Assembly: GCF_030373265.1 (NCBI RefSeq)
Contig: NZ_JAUCZC010000017.1
Span: 1 to 64,000, forward strand
Reading direction: 5' to 3'
Length of the DNA stretch: 64,000 nucleotides
DNA from: Blastomonas sp.
GTDB taxonomy: Bacteria > Pseudomonadota > Alphaproteobacteria > Sphingomonadales > Sphingomonadaceae
A model generated the notes under the pieces. That model was not told the origin of the DNA and made no database searches. It worked only from the letters and a program-made list of their open reading frames with translations. A program made the position numbers and the translations under genes. Below, one piece after another: positions 28,040-36,729 of this stretch (position 1 is its first letter; each line of letters opens with the position of its first letter).

Positions 28040-29125
28040 TCAATAACCTGACAGCGTGGCGAACCTGTCCTTCAGAAATCCGGTGCTGCCCCAGCTTGCC
28101 TCAAGCACGCGGGCGCGTTTGAGGTAGAATCCGATGTCGTACTCGTCGGTCATGCCGATACCGCCGTGCAATTGCACGCCTTCGCGGCTGATCGTGTGCA
28201 ACACGCGATTGGCCTCGGCCTTGGCGATGGCCGCGGCATGAGGCATCATCATGCCAGAATCGAGCGCCTGCAACCCGCCTTCCACGGCTGAGCGCATCAT
28301 CGCAAGATCGCCGAACAGGTCCGCCATGCGATGCTGCAGCGCCTGGAACGAACTGAGCGCCTGGTTGAACTGAACGCGCTGCTTGAGATAATCGAGCGTG
28401 GTATCGAACACCTGCTGCGCCATGCCCAGCATTTCGCACGCCGTGAGGATGCGTGCGCGGTCGAGCACCTGATCGAGCAGGTCATCGCCGCCATGCGCCA
28501 GCTTTTCGGCCCGGGCACCGCAGAAGGTGACCTGCGCGTGTGATCGCATGTCTGCCAGATGGCGCGTAGCGACCTGCACCGAGGCCGCGGCATCCGGGGT
28601 GCTCGTGTCGACGACATACATTCCGTCGGCGGCAGCGACGACGAACAGCGTTGCGTCATGCGCTTCGTGGACGAACGCTTTTGTCCCGGTCAATGAACTA
28701 TCGCTCACGCTCGTTTCCAGCCGATGCGGGTTGTGATGCGCACCCTCGTCGATAGCGAGCGTGCCGATCATCGCGCCGCCGGCCAGCTGCGGCAGCCATT
28801 TTGCTTTTTGTTCTGGATTGCCGCCCAACACGATGGCCGCGGCTGCCAGCGTCGTTGTAAGCAGCGGGCTGGCCGTGACCGTCTTGCCCATTTCCTCAAG
28901 GATCATTCCTGCGGAAAGCCAGCCAAAATCCGTGCCGCCGAATTCTTCGGGGATGATCACTCCGGCCCAACCCATCCGCGCGATCGTGGCGTAGGCCGCC
29001 GGATCATAGGCCCTCGGTTCACCACTGGCCCGCACGGCGCGGAATTTCGCCACCGCGCTTTCGTTGGTCACCCATTCGCGCGCCATGTCGCGCAGCATTT
29101 CCTGTTCCTCGTTGAGAACCGCCAT
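28040..29125 (-). CDS. acyl-CoA dehydrogenase
   Basis: The 361-residue product is an FAD-dependent acyl-CoA dehydrogenase family member: GWAGVIIPEEFGGTDFGW near the N-terminus and the C-terminal GVQLHGGIGMTDEYDIGFYL. The usual middle-domain WxTS-like strand is poorly conserved, as in the smaller subunit of heteromeric dehydrogenases acting on steroid side chains. It lies 17 bp downstream of a second dehydrogenase gene, which fits an alpha-beta pair. It would introduce a 2,3-double bond into an acyl-CoA. The heteromer is inferred from adjacency only. Confidence 0.9.
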   Translation of the reverse strand: MAVLNEEQEMLRDMAREWVTNESAVAKFRAVRASGEPRAYDPAAYATIARMGWAGVIIPEEFGGTDFGWLSAGMILEEMGKTVTASPLLTTTLAAAAIVLGGNPEQKAKWLPQLAGGAMIGTLAIDEGAHHNPHRLETSVSDSSLTGTKAFVHEAHDATLFVVAAADGMYVVDTSTPDAAASVQVATRHLADMRSHAQVTFCGARAEKLAHGGDDLLDQVLDRARILTACEMLGMAQQVFDTTLDYLKQRVQFNQALSSFQALQHRMADLFGDLAMMRSAVEGGLQALDSGMMMPHAAAIAKAEANRVLHTISREGVQLHGGIGMTDEYDIGFYLKRARVLEASWGSTGFLKDRFATLSGY

Positions 29126-29142
29126 GTCCTGTCCCGTCGTTT

Positions 29143-30354
29143 CTATTGGTGATCGAGCATACCAAGCACACGCTTGGCGATGATGTTGTTCTGGATCTCG
29201 GTTGATCCGCCGTAGATCGTGACCGCCTTGCCAAACAGCCAGGCGCGTACGCCCGCAAGCTCTGCATCGGAAAACCCTTCGCCTTCCCAGCCCAGGCCTT
29301 GCAGGCCCATGATTTCGATGGTCAGTTCGGACCGTTCCTGACTGAGCTTGGTGCCGAGCTTCTTGAGCACGGAACTGATCTCGGAAACGCCGCCCTTTTC
29401 CTTGCTTTCCTCCGCCGCCCGGCGTGCGGTGAGCAGGAATGCCCCCCAGCGGATTTCGAAATCGGCGATGCGGTCGCGCAACACCTTGTCGGTTAGGACA
29501 CCGCTGGCATCGGCTTCGTGGTACTTCTTCGCCAGATCCGAAAGCCTTGGCCCCATCATCCGCGCCATCGAGCCGCCGCCGGACAGGTTGGTGCGTTCGT
29601 GCTGCAACAGACGCTTGCCGATCGTCCAGCCTTCGCCTTCGCGCCCGACGAGATTTTCCTTGGGCACTTTCACATCGGTGAAAAAGGTTTCGCAGAATGG
29701 GCTGAGACCGCTGATCATCCGGATCGGGCGGACTTCAACGCCCGCCGCGCGCATGTCCATGAGCAGGAAGCTGATGCCCTTGTGCTTGTCGCTGCGATCG
29801 GTGCGGACAAGGCAGAAGCACTTGTCGGCCCATTGCCCGCCGCTGGTCCAGGTCTTCTGGCCATTGACCAGATAGTGATCGCCCTTGTCCTCGGCCGTGG
29901 TCTGCAGGTTAGCGAGGTCCGATCCGGCATTGGGTTCCGAATAGCCCTGGCACCAGCGGATTTCGCCGCGGCAGATCGGCGGGATGTGCTCCTGCTTCTG
30001 CTGTTCGTTGCCATATTCCAGCAGCGTGGGGCCGAACATCATCACGCCCATGCCGCCAATCGGGTTATAGGCCCCGGCGCGGGACAGCTCCTCGTTGAGG
30101 ATTGCTGCCTGCTTGCGGCTCAGCCCGCCGCCGCCATATTCCTTGGGCCATGTGGGCGTGCCCCAGCCACGGGCACCCATCGCCTCACGCCAGCGGCGCT
30201 GCGGTTCGGTTTCCCGCAGGTCACTTTCGACCCCCGTCACGGGATTGCCCTTGCCTTTCAGTTCGGGTGGGAAGCTTTCGGATAAGAACTGCTGAACCTC
30301 CCGTCGAAAGTCAGTTTCAGAAGCGGGTGCACCCGCTTTAGCCAAGCTCGCCAT
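29143..30354 (-). CDS. acyl-CoA dehydrogenase
   Basis: The 403-residue product shows acyl-CoA dehydrogenase motifs: PTWPKEYGGGGLSRKQ, the flavin-contact segment CQGYSEPNAGSDLANL, LVNGQKTWTSGGQWAD and the C-terminal TIYGGSTEIQNNIIAKRVLG. At the position where medium-chain enzymes have Glu (Y-E-G), this protein has Gly (Y-G-G), so its catalytic base may lie elsewhere or in a partner. It is followed at 17 bp by the smaller dehydrogenase. Family assignment is firm; the substrate is unknown. Confidence 0.92.
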   Translation of the reverse strand: MASLAKAGAPASETDFRREVQQFLSESFPPELKGKGNPVTGVESDLRETEPQRRWREAMGARGWGTPTWPKEYGGGGLSRKQAAILNEELSRAGAYNPIGGMGVMMFGPTLLEYGNEQQKQEHIPPICRGEIRWCQGYSEPNAGSDLANLQTTAEDKGDHYLVNGQKTWTSGGQWADKCFCLVRTDRSDKHKGISFLLMDMRAAGVEVRPIRMISGLSPFCETFFTDVKVPKENLVGREGEGWTIGKRLLQHERTNLSGGGSMARMMGPRLSDLAKKYHEADASGVLTDKVLRDRIADFEIRWGAFLLTARRAAEESKEKGGVSEISSVLKKLGTKLSQERSELTIEIMGLQGLGWEGEGFSDAELAGVRAWLFGKAVTIYGGSTEIQNNIIAKRVLGMLDHQ

Positions 30355-30379
30355 TACAATCTCCAGTCAGAAAACAAAC

Positions 30380-31891
30380 TCATCGCGCCGGTCTCGAAAA
30401 CCCGCCGTCGCGGGCGGTCTGTTCGAGCGCCTCTGCCTCTGTCGCGCGCAGGCGGGCGACATTGGCACGGTGCAAGGTCTCGGTGATGGGGTAAAAGAAC
30501 AGGAACAGGCAGCCGATCGTCCAGAGCCCGATCGATGCCGGGATGTAATGAATCAGCAGGCTCTGTTCCATCGCCAGGGTGACATCGGCGGGGCTTACCT
30601 TTTCGGGAAAACCAGAAGCTGTCAGCACCATCCCAGCGACCAGAATGCCGAAGCCCGTGGAGCATTGCTGCATGAAGCTGGACGCGGAAAAGAACACGCC
30701 TGCAGCATGCTTGCCTGTCGTGACGGCGTGATCTTCCACCACATCGGCGAGCATCGAACTGGTATTGATCAGCGAGGTCGCAATCATTGCGCCGTAAAGC
30801 GCACCTACCAGAAACAGCGTCGGCACCAGCAGGGGGTGCCCGACCGGAAAGAACAGGCCCAAATAGGTCAGGGCGAGGGGGCTGACGCCGAGCAGGATGC
30901 CGAAGAATGCCATCGCCATCGAGGTATTGCGTTTTCCGAAACGGGCAGAAAACCAAGGTGCAAGCGGCGCCGCAATCGACGCGGCGACAAGCGAATCGAA
31001 GGTCAGCAAGGCTATCTGCCCGGAATTCAGATCGAAAACATAGGTGCTGAAATACAGCGTCGTTGCGCTGGAAAGGCCGATCGCGGTGTATTTGAATACA
31101 CCGAAGCCGAAAATGGCAAGGAACGCCTTGTGCTTGAAGGCCGAGAACATCTCAGTGAGATGACCGCCGATGCTTGTCTTATGCGTTGGCACGTCGGCCT
31201 GCCGCATGTTCTGCACCTGCTTGCGCGTTCCCACCGCGCACACCAGGATTGCCAGAAGTATTAGAGTACCACCGGCAAGGGCGAAGCGATGGTAGCCATC
31301 GGGGTTGAGCTGCCCTATCGGATAATCCGGCGTCGCCACGAAGAACACCGCGAGACTGAACGCCGTGAAGCCGAACGTACCGGCATAGCCGAACCAGTAA
31401 CGCAGCGAGAACAACCGTGTCCGCTGGGCGTAGTCCGATGTCAACTCCGGGTTCATCGCGCTGCTGGGGATTTCGAACATGCTGATCGAAACCCGCGTCA
31501 ATGCTGCGATGCTGAATATCCAGATACCCATTTGCATATCGGTCAGCCCGCTGGGCGGGAACCACGCTATGACGAAGAAGAACGCAGTCGGTAGCGCAGA
31601 CGCGAAAATATAAGGGTGCCTTCGGCCCCAGCGTGATCGCGTCACATCCGACAGTCGCCCGATGAACGGATCGGCTATTGCATCCACCAGCAGCGTCAGC
31701 GCGATCGCAGTTGATACGATCGCTGCCGGAACGCCGATCACCTGATTGTAGAACAACAGCAAATAGCTTGAAAAAGCGGCATTTTTCACGCCAATCGAGA
31801 TCGCGCCGAAGCCATAGGCCAGGCGCGTGGACCGGGGCAATTGCCCTTCGCTGGTCGTTTGGTCGTCCAGCATCGCAGCCGCGCCGGTCAT
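30380..31891 (-). CDS. GPH-family (MelB-type) cation symporter
   Basis: The 503-residue membrane protein matches the glycoside-pentoside-hexuronide:cation symporter family: RLAYGFGAISIGVKN, LLVDAIADPFIGRLSDVTRS and RWGRRHPYIF are the family N-terminal signature. About twelve membrane segments follow. Although named for sugars, this family is common in sphingomonad and actinobacterial gene sets for steroid-like or aromatic substrates. The ATG overlaps the upstream dehydrogenase stop by 4 bp. It is therefore part of the acyl-CoA dehydrogenase operon and probably imports its substrate. Confidence 0.9.
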   Translation of the reverse strand: MTGAAAMLDDQTTSEGQLPRSTRLAYGFGAISIGVKNAAFSSYLLLFYNQVIGVPAAIVSTAIALTLLVDAIADPFIGRLSDVTRSRWGRRHPYIFASALPTAFFFVIAWFPPSGLTDMQMGIWIFSIAALTRVSISMFEIPSSAMNPELTSDYAQRTRLFSLRYWFGYAGTFGFTAFSLAVFFVATPDYPIGQLNPDGYHRFALAGGTLILLAILVCAVGTRKQVQNMRQADVPTHKTSIGGHLTEMFSAFKHKAFLAIFGFGVFKYTAIGLSSATTLYFSTYVFDLNSGQIALLTFDSLVAASIAAPLAPWFSARFGKRNTSMAMAFFGILLGVSPLALTYLGLFFPVGHPLLVPTLFLVGALYGAMIATSLINTSSMLADVVEDHAVTTGKHAAGVFFSASSFMQQCSTGFGILVAGMVLTASGFPEKVSPADVTLAMEQSLLIHYIPASIGLWTIGCLFLFFYPITETLHRANVARLRATEAEALEQTARDGGFSRPAR

Positions 31892-33192
31892 GCGTTGGCC
31901 TCCGCCAGTTCGGCGAGTTCTTCCATCGGATCGAACATCTGCCTTGCGGCTTCGCGGCGCGCCAGCAGCGAATAGTCGGGAAACATCGGGTCGGATACAT
32001 CGCGATACTGCCGCAGGTGCTCCTTTGCGACCGTCACTTTGTGCACTTCGGTCGGGCCATCGGCGATGCCCATCACCATGGACGCGATAAGTCCGCCAAC
32101 GAACGGCATTTCATTGGAAACGCCCAGTGAACCGTGGATGTGGATGCAGCGCGCGGCGATGTCGTGATACACCTTCGGCATGAGCGCCTTGATTGCCGCG
32201 ATGTCTTTTCGAACCGTGCGATAATCCTGATATTTGTCGATGGTCCAGGCGGTTTTCAAAACGAACAGCTTGAACTGCTCCAGTTCGATATAGCTGTCGG
32301 CGATCTGCATCTGCACCGCCTGATAGTCGGCAATGACGCCGGTGCGGGTTTTTCGGCTGACGGCGCGGCGGCTCATCAGATCAAGCAGGCGGCGGCAGCT
32401 GCCGACCGTCCGCATGGCGTGATGCACCCGTCCGCCACCAAGCCGGGTCTGCGAGATGACGAATGCTCCGCCCTGCTCGCCCAGAAGATGATCCGCTGGG
32501 ACGCGGACATCGCTGTAGCGGATGTAGCTTTCAGATCCGTTTTCCTGCCCGTAGACGCCGACGTTGCGGATAATTTCGACACCAGGTGTGCTTGCCGGTA
32601 CAATGAACATGCTCATCCGCTTGTGGCGCGGCGCGTCGGGATCGGTCACGGCCATGACGATCAGGAATTCGGCCCATTTGCCGTTGGTCGAGAACCACTT
32701 CTCGCCGTTGATGACCCATTCGTCACCATCGCGAACAGCTGAGGTGATGAACGCCGTGGGATCGGATCCACCTTGAGGTTCGGTCATCGAGAAGGCCGAT
32801 ACGATCTCGTTTGCGAGAAGCGGGGCAAGATACCGCTCCTTCTGTTGGGCCGTACCGTAATGGGCAAGAATCTCTGCGTTGCCGGTGTCGGGTGCTTGGC
32901 AACCGAACACCACCGGGGCAAATGAGGCGCCGCCGAGAATCTCGTTCATCAGACCCAGCTTGACTTGGCCATAGCCCTGTCCGCCCAGTTCTGCACCAAG
33001 GTGGCAGGCCCATAGGCCTTGCTTCTGAACATCCCGTTGCAAAGGACGAACCACGGCGTTTCTGGCGGGGTTGCGCACGTCATAAGGGTGGATGCCGAGC
33101 AGCCCGAGCGGTTCTACTTTGTCACGGACGAAGTCTTCGATCCAATCCAGCTTGCGCTGAAAATCAGGGTCGGTCTCGAAATCCCAAGCCAC
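31888..33192 (-). CDS. acyl-CoA dehydrogenase (ACAD10/11-like)
   Basis: The 434-residue product is a third acyl-CoA dehydrogenase, with AFSMTEPQGGSDPTAF (flavin contact), VINGEKWFSTNGKWAEF and HIHGSLGVSNEMPF, and the late segment MGIADGPTEVHKVTVAKEHL typical of the longer ACAD10/11-like group. It is the first gene of a reverse-strand operon. Its stop overlaps the symporter start (ATGA). It would oxidise an acyl-CoA, possibly a hydroxylated or branched one as known for the group. Confidence 0.92.
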   Translation of the reverse strand: MAWDFETDPDFQRKLDWIEDFVRDKVEPLGLLGIHPYDVRNPARNAVVRPLQRDVQKQGLWACHLGAELGGQGYGQVKLGLMNEILGGASFAPVVFGCQAPDTGNAEILAHYGTAQQKERYLAPLLANEIVSAFSMTEPQGGSDPTAFITSAVRDGDEWVINGEKWFSTNGKWAEFLIVMAVTDPDAPRHKRMSMFIVPASTPGVEIIRNVGVYGQENGSESYIRYSDVRVPADHLLGEQGGAFVISQTRLGGGRVHHAMRTVGSCRRLLDLMSRRAVSRKTRTGVIADYQAVQMQIADSYIELEQFKLFVLKTAWTIDKYQDYRTVRKDIAAIKALMPKVYHDIAARCIHIHGSLGVSNEMPFVGGLIASMVMGIADGPTEVHKVTVAKEHLRQYRDVSDPMFPDYSLLARREAARQMFDPMEELAELAEANA

Positions 33193-33542
33193 CGGCGCTC
33201 TCCTGTCTCATGCGTTTTCGCACTTCGTGATTCTCAGCATACCCACTTTTTAGAAAACGGCAAGCGGGTCTTCCTTTGGGGTGATCTCGTGGCACGCTAT
33301 GCCTTCTCCGCCTGCGGACCAGCCCCATCTTTTCCTGACTTCATGCAACGCTTGGCCCGGCGCACGTAATCACCATCCGCAGAGCCGACCGTGCGATTGA
33401 TCTGGCCGGGCTTGTTGGGGGAAACTGGCAGTACGCCAGCGGCGGGACTGAGGGCACCGTTTCGCAATTCGATCCTTGAATTTATATTGAATATCGCACT
33501 ACTAGTGGTAGTCAGATGCCGTAAAAGATAAAGAGGTGCGAT
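33193..33542. promoter_or_regulatory. divergent intergenic region with two palindromes
   Basis: This 350-bp gap separates the acyl-CoA dehydrogenase operon from a forward MFS gene. I see no convincing gene. Two inverted repeats lie near the forward promoter: ATATTGAATAT (33484-33494) and ACTAC-TAGTG-GTAGT (33498-33512). They lie 30-60 bp before the MFS start and are candidate operators for the TetR encoded downstream of it. Confidence 0.5.
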
Positions 33543-34997
33543 ATGGGAGAGAAGCCAGTGGCGACGTCGCGCGAAGGCGCTATCGCGAGCAAGGCGGCGC
33601 CAGCTCGCGGTCTCACGCCGACCGATGGGGGATATCCCTCACCAGCCTATGGCTGGTTCGTGGTGGGCGTATTGACGCTGGCCTATGTCTTTTCTTTCCT
33701 CGATCGACAGATCCTCAGCCTGCTGGTCGAGCCTATGAAGGCCGACCTCAATCTCAACGATACGCAGATCAGTCTCCTGCAGGGGCTCGCCTTTGCGGTA
33801 TGCAATGCGCTCGCCGGCCTTCCGCTCGGTCGCCTGGTCGACACGCAGCGCCGGACAACGCTGGTCGCTGCGGGCATCGCCTTCTGGAGCGTCATGACGG
33901 CTGCCTGCGGACTGGTGCGCAGCTATGGTGCGCTGCTGATACTGCGCATGGGCGTAGGGGCGGGGGAGGCTGTTCTCACACCTGCGGCAAACTCGCTGAT
34001 CGGCGACCATTTTCCGCCGCACAAGGTCGGCTTTCCGCTGGCCGTCTACAGCATCGGTATTTTCATCGGCGGCGGGCTGGCGTTGGTCATCGGCGCAACG
34101 GTGATCGCCGGAGCCATCGAAGCCGGCCCGGCATATGTGACGCTGGTCGGCGAAATCAGGCCATGGCAGACGGTCTTCCTGATCGTCGGGCTTCCCGGTC
34201 TGCTTGTCGCCTTGCTGGCCCTGTCGCTCCGCGAGCCGGCGCGCAAGGGCGCGCTTCGCCGGTCGGGCGCGGACAACGGTGCCGGCAAGCCTGAGGCACC
34301 GCCGCTGCGCGAGGTTTTTGCCTTCCTCAGCGAAAATCGCCGGGCATTCATATCGGTGAACCTGTTCATGGGGTTTTCGGCAGTCGCTGGATATGGCGTC
34401 GCGGCGTGGGTGCCCTCGATGTTCATCCGCCGTCACGGCTGGACCGCGGTCGAGATCGGCCACGCTTACGGGCTGCTGCTGGTCTTTGGCACGGCGGGCG
34501 TGCTGATGGGCGGGTGGCTGGGTGATGTGATGACCCGCCGTAAGGGGCCCGGCGGCCGGCTCCACATCGTGATCGTGGTCAAGCTGCTGACCATTCCTTT
34601 CATCATCGGCTACACGCTGCTTCCCGACGGCACCTTGGCACTGCTGCCGTTGGCGGCTTCGATCTTTCTGCCGACGTTCATGAACGGACTCAGCCCGGCG
34701 ATCCTCCAGCAAATGGTCCCCAACCAGATGCGCGGCACGGCGATTTCCATTTCGCTGCTGGTCGTGAATATGCTTGGCCTCGGGGTCGGGCCGACCTTAA
34801 TCGCGGTGCTCACCGACAGTGTATTCCAGGATCCTGCGATGATACACCTCTCGATCCTGTTCGTTTGCGTGGCGATGGCATCGATCTCACTTATCCTCAT
34901 CCTCATCGCCTATCGTCCCTATGTTGCGCTGGTGAATGCTTTGCAGCAGTCGCAGGCGGAAGAGGGCAGGGAGGCGTTTGCTCAGGGCAGGCACTAG
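33543..34997 (+). CDS. MFS transporter
   Basis: The 484-residue product has a soluble N-terminus and then twelve predicted membrane helices. The loop-2/3 signature is GLAFAVCNALAGLPLGRLVDTQRR, and VFSFLDRQILSLLVEP lies in the first helix, as in sphingomonad anion:cation-symporter-like carriers. GAGGTG precedes the ATG. The TetR gene 52 bp downstream probably controls it through the palindromes upstream of this gene. Transport of an organic acid is likely; the substrate is not determined. Confidence 0.9.
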   Translation: MGEKPVATSREGAIASKAAPARGLTPTDGGYPSPAYGWFVVGVLTLAYVFSFLDRQILSLLVEPMKADLNLNDTQISLLQGLAFAVCNALAGLPLGRLVDTQRRTTLVAAGIAFWSVMTAACGLVRSYGALLILRMGVGAGEAVLTPAANSLIGDHFPPHKVGFPLAVYSIGIFIGGGLALVIGATVIAGAIEAGPAYVTLVGEIRPWQTVFLIVGLPGLLVALLALSLREPARKGALRRSGADNGAGKPEAPPLREVFAFLSENRRAFISVNLFMGFSAVAGYGVAAWVPSMFIRRHGWTAVEIGHAYGLLLVFGTAGVLMGGWLGDVMTRRKGPGGRLHIVIVVKLLTIPFIIGYTLLPDGTLALLPLAASIFLPTFMNGLSPAILQQMVPNQMRGTAISISLLVVNMLGLGVGPTLIAVLTDSVFQDPAMIHLSILFVCVAMASISLILILIAYRPYVALVNALQQSQAEEGREAFAQGRH

Positions 34998-35049
34998 GCT
35001 ATGCGGAGGCGACCAACTTTTATGAGGTCGCAACCGAGATAGGAGTACC

Positions 35050-35694
35050 ATGCCGGACATGCCACGCCACCGCTCCCCTCGGTCGAGCCGCGACGAACGC
35101 CGGACCGACCTGCTCGATCATGCTGCACGGGCGATCCTCGCGCAGGGCGGTTTACCGCTGTCCTATGACCAGCTGGCTGTCGCTGCCGGGGTCAGCAAGG
35201 CGCTGGTGTATAACTATTTCCCCAGCCAGATCGCACTCGGTAACGCGTTGATAGAGGACGAATTGGCTGGCGTCGATCGGGACGAGCTGCGCCGCCTCGC
35301 GGCGACCGACGATCTGGTCGCCGCCGCGCGCGGATGCGCGTATTTCTATTTTGACATCGTTGTCGATCGAGGGCCGCTGCTTCACATGTTGCTAGCCGAC
35401 CCGCTTTTGAACCAGGGACAGGCAGCGTATCTGACATCGCGAAGCGGCTTATTGCTGTTGCCGATTGTACGCCGGTTGCGGCGCGCCTTCGGCATATCCG
35501 CGCGCGAGGCGAATATCATCGTCCAACTGCTGATCACCCTCCCCGAAGAAGCCGGAAAGCAGGTGTTTCAAGGCAGCTCGACGCGAGAGCGAGCGCGGCG
35601 GTTGTGCGCCGATACCGTCGAGGCGACGCTTTCGGCATTACAGGGCGACCGGTCCGCAGACGGGGCGCTGGCGTTAGGCATCGATCTTATGTGA
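35050..35694 (+). CDS. TetR family transcriptional regulator
   Basis: The 214-residue product has a TetR helix-turn-helix (LSYDQLAVAAGVSKALVYNYF, about residues 37-57) preceded by an Arg-rich N-terminus. The C-terminal half is helical and divergent. GATAGGAG precedes the ATG. It follows the MFS gene and overlaps by 21 bp, tail to tail, with the next regulator on the other strand. Confidence 0.9.
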   Translation: MPDMPRHRSPRSSRDERRTDLLDHAARAILAQGGLPLSYDQLAVAAGVSKALVYNYFPSQIALGNALIEDELAGVDRDELRRLAATDDLVAAARGCAYFYFDIVVDRGPLLHMLLADPLLNQGQAAYLTSRSGLLLLPIVRRLRRAFGISAREANIIVQLLITLPEEAGKQVFQGSSTRERARRLCADTVEATLSALQGDRSADGALALGIDLM

Positions 35695-36618
35695 CGCCGT
35701 CGCGCGATGGCCGTGCTCGGCGATCATATAGTCGATACCCGCACCGATCCCTGGCATAATCAGCCGTTCGATGGTTTCGAGATCGGCTTTGCCGCGGGCC
35801 ATGAGCCGGCCGCCGCGCAGTGACATGGCGGTCAGGAGTGCGCCGACAAAGGTGCTCGCCCACGCCGGCACGCCATAGGCTTCCTCGAATGCGGTTCCAA
35901 GCACATCCTTGTTGACGCGCCGCCGCTCCTGATGGTCAGAGCGCAAGGCAAGGCGGACCTCGGGAAGCGCAAGCAGTTCCTGGACGATTTCCCCGCGCTG
36001 GCTGACCTGTCGCAAATAGGCGATCGTCGTCAACGTATAGCGCATCTTGGGATCGGTGCAGTTGCGCGCAGCGGCAAGGCGCGCCTTGTTCATTTCCATG
36101 AGCTCGGTCCGCGCGATGGCGACCAAAACCTCGGCCGAGCTCTTGTAATAATTATAGATCTGAGCCTCGCTGATACCAATATCGCGGGCGACCCGTTTGA
36201 GCGAGACGGCGTGCACACCCTCCGATCGGGCAATATTCATCGCCTCGTCCAAGATCTGCTGGCTGCGCTCGTCGCGCGACATCCGGCTGCGAGGCCGCCG
36301 CGAGGGCTGGCTATTGCGCGTGATCGTCGCTTCGGCCGGGACATCGTCAGTCACCGGCGGTAGAGCCGTCTGCGGCTGATCCTTGCCGGCGTAGACCTTC
36401 GCCCAATACCCCCGGGTGGGATAGGGGATCAGCAGCCGGTCGCAGATTTTGGCCAGCCCATTGGCCGACATGCCCAGGCTAACCGCTACGTTCGACATCG
36501 GTTGCGACCAGACAAGATCGTAGATCTCCAGGCGCGTCAAGACGGTCGGTGGCGAGGCGCCATCGTCATCGCTGCTTCGCGGGGAAGGGCTGGTCGGGGC
36601 CATCGGATGATCAAACAC
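35674..36618 (-). CDS. TetR-type regulator with an extra N-terminal helix-turn-helix-like domain
   Basis: The 314-residue product repeats the layout of the regulator at 12912-13760. Its N-terminal domain contains LTRLEIYDLVWSQP, LGMSANGLAKICDRL and IPYPTRGYWAKVYAGK. A linker precedes a TetR domain (LKRVARDIGISEAQIYNYY). The C-terminal halves of the two paralogues also align. It is divergent from the TonB receptor at 36730 and probably controls it. The likely start is GTG 36618; an ATG five codons later is possible. The last 21 bp overlap the convergent TetR gene. Confidence 0.88.
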   Translation of the reverse strand: MFDHPMAPTSPSPRSSDDDGASPPTVLTRLEIYDLVWSQPMSNVAVSLGMSANGLAKICDRLLIPYPTRGYWAKVYAGKDQPQTALPPVTDDVPAEATITRNSQPSRRPRSRMSRDERSQQILDEAMNIARSEGVHAVSLKRVARDIGISEAQIYNYYKSSAEVLVAIARTELMEMNKARLAAARNCTDPKMRYTLTTIAYLRQVSQRGEIVQELLALPEVRLALRSDHQERRRVNKDVLGTAFEEAYGVPAWASTFVGALLTAMSLRGGRLMARGKADLETIERLIMPGIGAGIDYMIAEHGHRATASHKIDA

Positions 36619-36657
36619 TCTCGCTCACAAAAGGCAAGTCTTTCAGAGTTGACTAAT

Positions 36658-36671
36658 ATTCTAGTTAGAAT
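36658..36671. promoter_or_regulatory. inverted repeat ATTCTA-GT-TAGAAT in a divergent promoter
   Basis: Perfect 6-bp arms with a 2-bp centre lie midway between the TetR-type gene and the TonB gene, about 60 bp before the receptor start. It is the best operator candidate in this gap. The flanks resemble the esterase promoter at about 13863. Confidence 0.5.
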
Positions 36672-36729
36672 CTATAAATGCAATTCGCACCAATAAGAAT
36701 TGCGGCGAATCCGGGGAGAGGAAATCCTG

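Noticed and set aside
33228-33369. Short frame ending FPDFMQRLARRT in the gap before the MFS gene
   Set aside because: It overlaps the acyl-CoA dehydrogenase start in antisense and has no start site or recognisable family; it may be only chance coding.
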